Origin: WRGA01 sp031553395
GTDB lineage: Bacteria > Bacteroidota > Bacteroidia > Bacteroidales > WRGA01
Reading direction: 5' to 3'
Length of the DNA: 64,000 nt
NCBI GenBank assembly: GCA_031553395.1
Contig: JAVBLR010000006.1
Span: 1-64,000 of the forward strand
A model generated the notes under the pieces. The model was not told where the DNA came from and did no database searches. It saw only the letters and a list, made by a program, of their open reading frames with translations. Positions within the stretch are counted from its first letter, which is position 1, and every line of letters starts with the position of its first letter. Made by a program: the position numbers and the translations under genes. Positions 45,489-55,200 of this stretch are shown in pieces.

Positions 45489-46903
45489 ATAGATTATTGA
45501 TAATTGGTTTCTTATTCGTGTTTTTTGCGGGAGGTTTGGATGTCTTCGGTCAAAATACAAAGCCTCGTGTAATTGTAACCACCGATGGCGAAGCGGATGA
45601 TCGTGCCTCGATGGTGCGTTTTCTGCTGACTGCCAATGAATTCGATGTGGAAGGAATTATCAATAGTAGTTCCCAGTTTCATTGGGTCGGAGGAAAAGGA
45701 TGGAATGCATTTCATCCGGTAGAGTGGGTGAAGGATTACATCGAGCTTTATGCAAAGGTATATGATAATCTGTTGTTACATGATTCGGATTATCCTTCTC
45801 CCGAATATCTTTTAAGTAAATGGAAAGTAGGAAATATCAATGGAATCGGAGAAGATAACATTCATACGGAAGGAGCGGAACTGATTGTTCAGGTTTTGTT
45901 GGATAACAGCGATCCTCGTCCTGTGTGGATACAGGCATGGGGCGGTTGCAATACGATTTCGCGGGTATTGAAAATAATTCAGGAAGATTATCCGGAACGG
46001 ATGAAAGAAGTTGCAGACAGAATGCGTCTGTACCTGATTTGGGAACAGGATGAAACCTATCAGAAATATATTCGACCGAATTGGGAACATTTGAATATAC
46101 CGACCATTATTTCCGATCAGTTTGATTGTTTGGCTTATATTTGGCCTAAAGTGCTTCCTGAAAAAGTGAAAACGTACTTTGAAGCACCTTGGATGACTGA
46201 AAATATTATCAATGGACACGGTACTCTTTGTGATGCATACGAAAATAAAAACGGTGCTTTCAATGCCGAGGGTGATACTCCGGCATTTCTGCACTGTATT
46301 CCCAATGGATTGAGAAACATGGAATCTCCCGGATATGGCGGTTGGGGAGGACGATATGTAAAAGTGCGGAACAATGTTTGGATGGATCCGCTTCCCGATT
46401 CAACGTATAAATACCCTACTGAACAATGGGGATTTACCAACAGTTGGTCGAAAAAGATGGAGAATGATACGGATTCTGCAAAACGTGAAATCCGAACTAA
46501 TTACTTCAAACCGATTTGGCGTTGGTTGGACGTAGTTCAGGATGATTTTGCTGCCAGAGCCGATTGGTGTGTAAAAGACTATACATCTGCTAATCATCAT
46601 CCGGTTGTCCGTTTAAAAAATACATCATTGGATATTAAGGCTAAAGCAGGATCAAAAGTGAAATTGGATGCATCTGCAACGATCGATCCGGATGGGGATG
46701 TTTTGTCTTTCAAATGGTGGCATTATTCCGAAGCAGGAACTTATTCCGGAAGTATTCTTCCGGAATCAAAAATGGCAAAAACAACAATTATTATTCCGAA
46801 AGATGCAAAGGCAGGGGAAACAATTCACATGATTTGCGAAGTAACAGATTCCGGTACTCCGACATTAACCCGATATCAACGGGTGATAATTACAGTTATG
46901 TAA
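45485..46903 (+). CDS. DUF1593 (nucleoside-hydrolase-like, Sde182 type) secreted protein
   Basis: The 472-aa product has a signal peptide (about 1-22). The N-terminal two thirds match DUF1593, a nucleoside-hydrolase-like fold: VIVTTDGEADDRASMVRFLL recalls the calcium-binding Asp cluster of that fold, followed by VEGIINSSSQFHWVGGKGWN, HTEGAELIVQVLLDNSDPRP and WIQAWGGCNTISRVL. The C-terminal part (about 370-472) is an Ig-like domain (SATIDPDGDVLSFKWWHYSE) as in the Sde182-type cellulose-associated proteins. Substrate is unknown; hydrolysis of a glycosidic bond by the nucleoside-hydrolase-like pocket is an inference. ATGA overlap with the preceding rhamnosidase makes a shared role in the same pathway likely. 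Confidence 0.8.
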   Translation: MNRLLIIGFLFVFFAGGLDVFGQNTKPRVIVTTDGEADDRASMVRFLLTANEFDVEGIINSSSQFHWVGGKGWNAFHPVEWVKDYIELYAKVYDNLLLHDSDYPSPEYLLSKWKVGNINGIGEDNIHTEGAELIVQVLLDNSDPRPVWIQAWGGCNTISRVLKIIQEDYPERMKEVADRMRLYLIWEQDETYQKYIRPNWEHLNIPTIISDQFDCLAYIWPKVLPEKVKTYFEAPWMTENIINGHGTLCDAYENKNGAFNAEGDTPAFLHCIPNGLRNMESPGYGGWGGRYVKVRNNVWMDPLPDSTYKYPTEQWGFTNSWSKKMENDTDSAKREIRTNYFKPIWRWLDVVQDDFAARADWCVKDYTSANHHPVVRLKNTSLDIKAKAGSKVKLDASATIDPDGDVLSFKWWHYSEAGTYSGSILPESKMAKTTIIIPKDAKAGETIHMICEVTDSGTPTLTRYQRVIITVM

Positions 46904-46932
46904 TACATTAGAATACTATAAATAAAACATAT

Positions 46933-49900
46933 ATGAAAAACTCAGGAAAAAAACTTACGGCTCTGATAGCTGTATTCTTAATCTCGTCTCTGTCTGTTTT
47001 CAGCATCGATCTGAAAAATAATCAGCGGACAAAGTATAACTTTAATAGTGGTTGGCTGATTCATACCGGCGATATGGAAGGTGCTGATAAAGTAAATTAT
47101 GACGACCATTCATGGCAAAAGGTAACATTGCCAAGGGCTTATAACGAAGATGAAGCTTTCAAAGTTGCTATTGATGATCATACGGGAGGTATTGTGTGGT
47201 ACCGTAAACATTTCAATTTGCCGAAAAAGGAAAACGGAAAGAAAGTGTTTATTGAATTCGAAGGTATTCGTTTTGGAGGTCAAATTTATGTAAATGGGCA
47301 ATATGTCGGATTAAGCGAAAATGGAGTTATGGCATTCGGATTCGATATTACAGAAATGCTTCATTTCAACGGAAAAGAAAATGTGATTGCCGTTCGTATC
47401 GATAATTCCTGGAATTATAAGGAAAAAAGTACAGGAACAGAATTTCAATGGAATAATAAAAATTTTAATGCCAACTACGGAGGTATACCCAAAAATGTAT
47501 ATCTGCATGTAACGGGTAAGGTTTATCAGACTTTGCCATTGTATAGCAATTTGCATACAACAGGGACTTATATTTATGCAAGGGAAATCAATGTTTCAAC
47601 CAAAAGTGCTGTAATACATGCCGAATCGGAAGTGAAAAATGAATCCGGTTCTGATAAAGAAATTCGATTTGATGTAGTTGTCGAAGATAGGGATGGACGT
47701 ACGATGAAGCAATTTTCATCTTCTCCCCAATTGGTAAAAACCGGAGAAACTATAACGCTGAAGGCTCAGGATAAAATGAATGATATTCATTTTTGGAGTT
47801 GGGGATATGGTTATTTGTACGATGTATATACGATACTTTATGTGGATAACAAACCGGTTGATGTGGTTAAAACACGTACAGGCTTTCGGAAAACGGCTTT
47901 CCGGGATGGCATGGTATATTTGAATGATCGTGTGTTGCAGATGAAAGGGTATGCGCAACGTACAAGCAATGAATGGCCGTCGGTAGGAATGTCGGTTCCG
48001 GCATGGTTGAGTGATTATAGTAATGGATTAGCGGTAGAAAGTAATGCCAACTTGGTTCGATGGATGCATGTTACACCTTGGAAACAGGATGTAGAATCAT
48101 GCGATCGGGTTGGATTGATTCAAGCAATGCCTGCGGGTGATGCCGAAAAAGATTCTCAGGGCCGTCAGTGGGAGCAACGTGTTGAATTGATGCGCGATGC
48201 TATCATTTATAATCGGAATAATCCAAGTATTCTTTTTTATGAATCCGGTAATCAGGGTGTTTCTGAGGAACACATGGCGCAAATGAAGGCAATTCGAGAT
48301 CAATACGATCCGTATGGTGGTCGTGCTATTGGTAGCCGTGAAATGTTGGATAGTAAAATTGCCGAATATGGCGGCGAAATGTTATATATCAATAAAAGCG
48401 CTCATATACCGTTTTGGGCGATGGAATATTGTCGGGATGAGGCTTTACGTAAATATTGGGACGATTATTCATATCCGTTCCATAAGGATGGTGTTGGAAA
48501 TAAAGGATATAAATCGACTGTAACTAATACATCTCAGACTCAAACGGATGCTAGTGCTTACAATCGAAATCAAGATTCGTTTGTTGTGGAATTGGTTCGC
48601 CGTTGGTTTGACTATTACCGTGTAAGGCCCGGCACGGGTAAACGGGTAAGTTCTGGAGGAACCAAGATTATTTTTTCCGATTCGAATACACATTTTCGCG
48701 GAGAAGAGAATTATCGCCGAAGTGGTGTAACTGATGCTATGCGTATTCCGAAGGATGCATTTTATGTTCATCAGGTAATGTGGGACGGTTGGGTAGATGT
48801 GGATAATTTCCGGACGCATATTGTCGGACATTGGAATTATACTCCTGAAGTGAAAAAAGATATATATGTTGTTTCATCCGGTGAACAGGTTGAACTTTTT
48901 GTAAATGGAAAATCGAAGGGAATGGGAGAGAGAAGTTCCGGTTTCTTATTCACTTTTAAAAATATACAATGGGAACCAGGTACAATTGAAGCTGTAAGTT
49001 ATGATTCCAACAAAAAAGAACTCAGCAGGCATCAATTGAAAACGGCTGGAGAACCGGCTTCTATTCGTCTTACCTTGATACAAGCTCCTGATGGATTCAA
49101 GGCGGATGGCGCTGATATGGTATTGGTAGAAATTGAAGTGGTTGATAAAGATGGTCGTCGTTGCCCATTAGCAAACGACCTTGTTACATTTGATTTGAAA
49201 GGTCCTGCCGAATGGCGTGGCGGAATTGCTCAGGGTCCCGATAACTATATTTTATCGAAAGAATTGCCTGTAGAATGCGGAGTAAACAGGGTATTAATCC
49301 GTTCTACAAATCAAAATGGAGCAATAACCTTGAAGGCTTTTACCAAAGGTTTACCGGAAGCTTCTTTATCGTTTCGTTCTATTCTGGTAAAAGAAGAAAA
49401 CGGATTGTCGGAATATATTACAGGCGAACATCAGCCGGGAAAACTGGCTCGTAAAGAGATAACCGGAGGTCAATCATTTCAACCTTCCCGTCAAAGTATA
49501 ACCATTGTGGATGCAATTGCGGAAAGCAATCAGAATCAGGTGAAAAACAGTTTCGATGATAATGAACGAAGCGAATGGGCTAACGATGGAAAACTCAAAA
49601 CCGGTTGGATTATTTACGAACTGGAACGGGATGCCGAAGTTTCTGAAATCGAACTGAAAATGTCGGGATGGCGCCGGAGCAGTTATCCGATACAGATATT
49701 TGTCGACGATAAAGAAGTATTCAAAGGGGAAACCGAAAAAAGTTTGGGCTATATTTCGATTCCGATTACTCCTACAAAAGGACGTTATGTTAAAATACAG
49801 CTCATCGGGCTTAGTTCTGATAAAGATGCTTTTGGTGAACTGATTGAAGTTACCGGAAAAATTGAACCGGATGCTCCGAAAAGTGCAAGTGATTCAAAAG

Positions 49901-49947
49901 GACAACTTCGGATTATTGAAGCAGAAGTGTATGAACGAATTAAATGA
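46933..49947 (+). CDS. GH2-family protein with atypical acid/base site, DUF4982-like and discoidin-like C-terminal domains
   Basis: The 1004-aa product has a signal peptide (about 1-25), the GH2 sugar-binding domain (about 35-195: TKYNFNSGWLIHTGDMEGAD, GIVWYRKHFNLP), an Ig-like domain, and a TIM barrel (about 310-600). Where GH2 enzymes have the acid/base Glu after Asn (SLGNE), this protein reads ILFYESGNQGVSEEH, so the residue is Gln and a Glu lies three positions earlier. The nucleophile-like AMEYCRDEALRKYWDD is present. Further domains are DUF4982-like (about 640-710, YVVSSGEQVELFVNGKSKGM), Ig-like (about 715-830), and a C-terminal carbohydrate-binding module (SFDDNERSEWANDGKLKTGW). I recall a GH2 clade with this altered motif, so it is probably a subgroup trait. 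Its substrate is unknown; a pectic side-chain linkage is inferred. Confidence 0.8.
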   Translation: MKNSGKKLTALIAVFLISSLSVFSIDLKNNQRTKYNFNSGWLIHTGDMEGADKVNYDDHSWQKVTLPRAYNEDEAFKVAIDDHTGGIVWYRKHFNLPKKENGKKVFIEFEGIRFGGQIYVNGQYVGLSENGVMAFGFDITEMLHFNGKENVIAVRIDNSWNYKEKSTGTEFQWNNKNFNANYGGIPKNVYLHVTGKVYQTLPLYSNLHTTGTYIYAREINVSTKSAVIHAESEVKNESGSDKEIRFDVVVEDRDGRTMKQFSSSPQLVKTGETITLKAQDKMNDIHFWSWGYGYLYDVYTILYVDNKPVDVVKTRTGFRKTAFRDGMVYLNDRVLQMKGYAQRTSNEWPSVGMSVPAWLSDYSNGLAVESNANLVRWMHVTPWKQDVESCDRVGLIQAMPAGDAEKDSQGRQWEQRVELMRDAIIYNRNNPSILFYESGNQGVSEEHMAQMKAIRDQYDPYGGRAIGSREMLDSKIAEYGGEMLYINKSAHIPFWAMEYCRDEALRKYWDDYSYPFHKDGVGNKGYKSTVTNTSQTQTDASAYNRNQDSFVVELVRRWFDYYRVRPGTGKRVSSGGTKIIFSDSNTHFRGEENYRRSGVTDAMRIPKDAFYVHQVMWDGWVDVDNFRTHIVGHWNYTPEVKKDIYVVSSGEQVELFVNGKSKGMGERSSGFLFTFKNIQWEPGTIEAVSYDSNKKELSRHQLKTAGEPASIRLTLIQAPDGFKADGADMVLVEIEVVDKDGRRCPLANDLVTFDLKGPAEWRGGIAQGPDNYILSKELPVECGVNRVLIRSTNQNGAITLKAFTKGLPEASLSFRSILVKEENGLSEYITGEHQPGKLARKEITGGQSFQPSRQSITIVDAIAESNQNQVKNSFDDNERSEWANDGKLKTGWIIYELERDAEVSEIELKMSGWRRSSYPIQIFVDDKEVFKGETEKSLGYISIPITPTKGRYVKIQLIGLSSDKDAFGELIEVTGKIEPDAPKSASDSKGQLRIIEAEVYERIK

Positions 49948-50161
49948 GATGAAGGTGAATCAGATAAAATGTTTATTAATAATATCACCGCTAGTCAGTT
50001 TCAACTTAAAATGAATATTATTCAGAAGAAAAAAGAAAAAACAAATTATATTTCTTCCGAATAGAAAAAATAACTATAATTGCCTTTTGTATAAGATTAT
50101 CAAAAATATATATAAAATAAATGTTAATTAATGAATTGAAAAACAAATAAATAACTTTAGT

Positions 50162-51484
50162 ATGAAAATGAAATTCTTATCGTTACTATCTGTAACAATT
50201 TTTAGTTTGAATGTATTCTCTGCAGATTTATTTCCTGATGGTACACCAATTCCGGATTGGTTCCGTCAGAATAAAATAACGGATATTAATACGTTGGGAA
50301 AACAGTATCGTATTACTGATTATAATGTAGTAAATAATGATAGTACTGTTATTCAAACCGAAAAAATCCAAGCCGTTATAGATAAGGCTTACGAAGCAGG
50401 TGGTGGTGTAATAATTATTCCTAAGGGAACATATCTTAGCGGATCACTTTTCTTCAAACCGAAAACACATTTGCATCTGGAAGAAGGCGCTGTTATAAAA
50501 GGAAGCGATGATATCAGTAATTTTCCGGTCGTAAAAACCCGCATGGAAGGGCAAACACTGAAGTATTTTGCAGCATTGGTTAATGCAGATAAAGTGGACG
50601 GATTTACTATTTCAGGAAAGGGAACTATCAACGGAAATGGATTGCGTTACTGGACATCATTTTGGATACGCCGCCAAGTAAATCCAAATTGTACCAATAT
50701 GGATGAATTACGTCCACGCTTAGTATATATTTCGAATAGTAAAGATGTACAATTATCCGGTGTTAGTTTGATAAATTCACCTTTTTGGACAACACATATT
50801 TATAAATGTGAAAATATAAAATTGTTGAATCTGCATATATTCTCACCTGCCAGTCCGGTTAAGGCTCCCAGTTCGGATGCAGTTGATGTTGATGCTTGCA
50901 AGAATGTGCTTATTAAAGGTTGCTATATGTCGGTAAATGACGATGCTGTGGCTTTGAAAGGCGGGAAAGGCCCAACTGCCGATAAAGATGAAAATAACGG
51001 AGAGAACCTGAATATTATTATCGAAGATTGCACCTACGGATTCTGCCATAGCGCCTTAACTTTCGGTAGTGAATCGATTCATTGCCGTAATATCATTTTC
51101 AGAAATTGTGTCGTAACCAAAGCTCAGCGGTTATTTTGGTTGAAAATGCGTCCGGATACTCCTCAATTGTATGAATATATTTTGGTTGAAAATATTACGG
51201 GAAATGCGACGAAGTTTATTGATATTAATCCATGGACGCAATTCTTTGATCTGAAAGGGCAAACGGAAATACCACTTTCTTATTCCAGTAATGTAACAAT
51301 GCGCAATATCAAATTTGAATGTGAGGTTTTATTTGATGTGAAAAATTCCGATCAATACGAACTTTCGGATTTTACATTCGAAAATTTAGATATTAAAGCA
51401 ACGAAAAGGCCGGATATTCATAAAAATTATATCGATAATTTTACATTGAAAAATGTAACGATTAACGGAAAGAAAGTGTATTAA
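50162..51484 (+). CDS. Glycoside hydrolase family 28, copy 2 (divergent active-site motifs)
   Basis: The 440-aa secreted beta-helix protein (signal peptide about 1-20) starts with FPDGTPIPDWFRQNK and the GH28 opening GGGVIIIPKGTYLSGSLFFK. Active-site blocks are altered from canonical: NTDG.D becomes SSDAVDVDAC, the Asp pair is kept in VNDDAVALKGGKG, and the GHG.SIGS block is CHSALTFGSES with His retained. This pattern occurs in exo-acting GH28 of Bacteroidota pectin loci, some releasing single GalA or rhamnogalacturonan units. It is only distantly related to copy 1. The 214-bp gap upstream (49948-50161) is AT-rich, with no obvious promoter octamer. Confidence 0.85.
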   Translation: MKMKFLSLLSVTIFSLNVFSADLFPDGTPIPDWFRQNKITDINTLGKQYRITDYNVVNNDSTVIQTEKIQAVIDKAYEAGGGVIIIPKGTYLSGSLFFKPKTHLHLEEGAVIKGSDDISNFPVVKTRMEGQTLKYFAALVNADKVDGFTISGKGTINGNGLRYWTSFWIRRQVNPNCTNMDELRPRLVYISNSKDVQLSGVSLINSPFWTTHIYKCENIKLLNLHIFSPASPVKAPSSDAVDVDACKNVLIKGCYMSVNDDAVALKGGKGPTADKDENNGENLNIIIEDCTYGFCHSALTFGSESIHCRNIIFRNCVVTKAQRLFWLKMRPDTPQLYEYILVENITGNATKFIDINPWTQFFDLKGQTEIPLSYSSNVTMRNIKFECEVLFDVKNSDQYELSDFTFENLDIKATKRPDIHKNYIDNFTLKNVTINGKKVY

Positions 51485-51516
51485 GTGCATTGTCTGAATT
51501 AGTTTATACTATTATC

Positions 51517-52180
51517 AAGTCCACGAAGTGGGCAAATATGAATAACCGTGAGTGCAACTCACGGTAAGCAAACAGTTGGTGTACCTCGTCCCTGAAAGGG
51601 GCGAATAATAAATAATCAAAATCTCCTAAATGAAGTAATGCTATGTCAAGTTACCGGCAAATACTATATCATATCGTATTCCGCACCAAAGACAGTGCAA
51701 GAACATTGTCAATTGAACAATGCGATGAGTTGTACAAGTACATTTGGGGTATAATCAAAAATAAGAATTGTACACTTTACCGCATCAATGGAATGGAAGA
51801 ACATATCCACATACTTACCGATTTACATCCGAGCATTTCTTTGGCAGATTTTGTGCGCGACATAAAAACAGGATCATCACAATGGCTGAAGGGGCATCCC
51901 GCCTTTCCCCACTTCAAGGGATGGGCTGATGGGTATGCGGCACTTACCTATGCATGGTGTGATAAAGACATGATTATTGAGTATATAAAAAATCAGAAGG
52001 AACATCATAAAATGTTTTCTTTTGTGGATGAATACCGTAAGCTATTGATAGAGTATGGCATTGAAATTAACGAAAGGTATTTCCCCTGATATTCCCCCCT
52101 TTCAGGGACGAAGTTGTTAGTGCGTTCGTTTTCCGCGAGTTACACTCACGGTTATTCATATTCTGTCCTTTCAGGACATG
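51517..52180. mobile_element. REP-associated transposase unit with inverted flanking repeats
   Basis: A single transposase gene (51643-52089) is enclosed by a pair of imperfect inverted repeat blocks. Left block: CCGTGAGTGCAACTCACGG (51546-51564), then CGTCCCTGAAAGGGGCGAA (51587-51605). Right block, inverted: CCCCCTTTCAGGGACGAAG (about 52094-52112), then CCGCGAGTTACACTCACGG (52133-52151), ending TTTCAGGACATG (52169-52180). The transposase-less element at 28700-28892 has the same blocks. It separates the second GH28 from the GH2 beta-galactosidase and appears inserted into the polysaccharide locus. Confidence 0.85.
51643..52089 (+). CDS. REP-associated tyrosine transposase (IS200-like, Y1 family)
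   Basis: The 148-aa product starts MSSYRQILYHIVFRTKDSAR, the classic opening of the TnpA/RAYT superfamily. The HUH metal motif is EEHIHIL (His54, His56), and the catalytic Tyr is Tyr114 in MIIEYIKNQKEHH. Length and motif order match a complete Y1 single-strand transposase. RAYTs cut and join at hairpin (REP) repeats of the kind that flank this gene. The catalytic residues are present, so it could still act in trans on the copy at 28.7 kb. Confidence 0.92.
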   Translation: MSSYRQILYHIVFRTKDSARTLSIEQCDELYKYIWGIIKNKNCTLYRINGMEEHIHILTDLHPSISLADFVRDIKTGSSQWLKGHPAFPHFKGWADGYAALTYAWCDKDMIIEYIKNQKEHHKMFSFVDEYRKLLIEYGIEINERYFP

Positions 52181-52241
52181 GCTAGGTAAGACATACGATA
52201 ATTATTAAATATAAACTAACTAACTTCTCAAAAATAAAGCT

Positions 52242-55200
52242 ATGAAAAAACTTGTATTGGCATTTCTGTTGTCGGCATTATTATTTCCGGCAACGGCTCA
52301 ACGGAACGAATGGCAGGATCCGGAGGTCAACGCGGTCAACCGGATGCCAATGCATGCAAATTATTTCGCTTATGAATCGCGGAATGCTGCTTTAGTTGGT
52401 GTACGCGCAAATTCCGAACGTTTTCTTTCGTTGAACGGCTTTTGGAAATTCGATTGGGTTAAAAATGCGGATCAACGCCCCACTACTTTCTTTCAAAAGG
52501 ACTTTGATGATAAAGGTTGGGGACAGATGCCGGTTCCTGGCCTTTGGGAACTGAACGGTTACGGCGATCCGCTCTATGTCAATATCGGCTATGCTTGGCG
52601 TAATCAATTCAAAAACAATCCTCCGGAAATTCCGGTTGAGAATAATCATGTCGGTTCGTATCGCCGGACAATCGACATTCCGGCCGAATGGAATAGTAAA
52701 CAGATTATCGCTCATTTTGGATCAGTTACTTCAAATATGTATTTGTGGGTAAACGGAACGTTTGTCGGATACAGCGAAGATAGTAAGCTGGAAGCTGAAT
52801 TCGACCTGACACCTTTTGTCAAACCGGGTAAAAATCTGATTGCTTTTCAGGTTTTCCGGTGGTGTGATGGTACTTATCTCGAAGACCAAGACTTTTTCCG
52901 TCTGAGTGGTGTCGGACGGGATTGTTATCTATATGCCCGCGATGCGAAACATATAGAGAATATTCACCTCAATGCTTCGCTGGATGAAAGTTTTCGTAAA
53001 GGTAAACTTGATCTGAATATTGAATTTTCCTCCAAAGCTCGAGGCGAACGTGTAGAGGTTGAAGTATTGGGAACAGATTCCGAAATAAAACGGTCGGAAA
53101 AAATTACAGGTTCAAATCTTAATCTGACGTTGGATTGCGGACAAGTTAATCCTTGGACGGCCGAAACGCCGAATTTATACACGGTATTAGTATCCCTTGC
53201 CGATGCTTCCGGAAAAGTGATTGAAACAATTCCATTGAAAGTCGGATTTCGAAATGTAGAGATACGGGGTGGACAACTGCTAATCAATGGGCAACCAATC
53301 CTGATTAAAGGAGTAAACCGGCATGAACTCGATCCGGATAGGGGATATATTATGACAGAAGAACGTATGATTCAGGATATCCGGATTATGAAAGAGTTCA
53401 ATGTCAATGCGGTGCGTACCTGTCATTATCCGGATAACAATCGTTGGTATGAGTTGTGTGACGAGTATGGTTTATATGTGGTGGCGGAAGCCAATGTCGA
53501 GTCTCATGGTATGGGTTACGGCGACCGTACTTTAGCCAAGAGTCCGCTTTATGCTAAGGCGCATCTGGAACGTAACCAACGGAATGTGCAGCGAAGTATA
53601 AATCATCCTTCAGTAATTATTTGGTCGTTAGGTAATGAAGCCGGAAACGGTTCGAATTTTATGGCTTGTTACCAATGGATCAAAACCTATGATTTTACAC
53701 GTCCGGTGCAGTATGAGCAAGCGCGTGAAGGGGAAGGTACCGACATATATTGCCCGATGTATGTTGATTATAATAAATGTAAAAGTTATTTGGAGAAAAA
53801 TCCGGACAAACCGTTGATTCAGTGTGAATATGCTCATGCAATGGGAAATTCGATGGGTGGTTTCAAAGAATATTGGGAGTTGATCCGGCAATATCCGAAG
53901 TATCAGGGTGGATTTATTTGGGATTTTGTGGATCAGTCTATCCGAATTATCCGGCCCGATGGAGTTTCTTATTATGGTTATGGGGGAGATTGGAATCCCT
54001 ATGACGCTTCCGACCAAAATTTCTGTGTCAATGGATTAATTAGTCCAGACAGGGTTCCCAATCCTCACATGTACGAGGTTGGTTATTGGCAGCAATCTGT
54101 TTGGGCGACTCCGGTCGATATCGAAAAAGGGGAGATTAATATTTTTAATGACTATTTTTTTCGCGATCTTTCGAATTATCGCTTAGAGTGGACATTATTG
54201 ACGAACGGTGAAGCTGTGCAATCCGGTGTGGTGGAAAATTTGGATATTGCTCCACAACAAGCCAAAACTATCTCTTTGAACTACGATATCAAAAACCGTT
54301 ATCCGGATAGTGAACTGTTGCTTAATATTTATTTTAAACTGAAACAAATAGAACCTCTCTTAGCTGCCGGACATATAGCAGCCCGGAATCAATTGGTTGT
54401 GAAAAGTGGTAAATCCATGGATCTCAATTTGTCTAAAATCAATACAAATGTACATGTCGAACCAAGATTGATTACAAATGACCGTAATTTTTTGATTGTT
54501 GAAGGCGATAATTTTCGTTTGGATTTCAACCGAAAGGACGGATTCCTTTGTCATTATAATGTGAATGGCCATGCTCTTCTGTATTCTGGAGAAAAATTAT
54601 CTCCGAATTTTTGGCGGGCTCCAACGGATAATGATATGGGCGCGAAGTTGCAGGAAAAATACAGGGCATGGCTGAATCCTCAGTTGGAACTGATCAGTCT
54701 GAAAGGTGAAACGGTAAATGGTTTGGTAGCTGTGAAAGCTGAATATGAGATGAAAACTGTGCAGGCAAAGCTCTACTTGACTTATGTTATTCATCCCGGA
54801 GGCGAAATAAAAGTGACTCAGAAAATGACGGTTGATCCATCGGCGCAGGTATCCGAATTATTCCGTTTTGGAATGAGATTACGACTTCCCTATCAGATGG
54901 AATACGTTAAGTATTATGGGCGCGGGCCGATTGAAAATTATTCCGACCGGAATGAATCGGCATTTTTGGGTGTATACGAGCAGACTGTAGATCAACAATT
55001 CTACCCTTATATCCGCACACAAGAGAATGGTACAAAAACCGATATTCGTTGGTGGAACCTTACTGACAGGAGCGGGCGAGGTATTTGTGTTATGGCAGAA
55101 CAACCTTTTTCTGCATCAGTCTTGCACTATTCAATAGAGTCGTTGGACGAAGGTTTGTATAAAAGACAAAGTCATTCCGAACTTGTTTCGCAAGCAGATT

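Noticed and set aside
51517..52180. CRISPR-like array from repeated CTCACGG/CCGTGAG blocks
   Set aside because: There are only paired, inverted copies around one transposase gene, with no regular direct repeats, spacers or cas genes.
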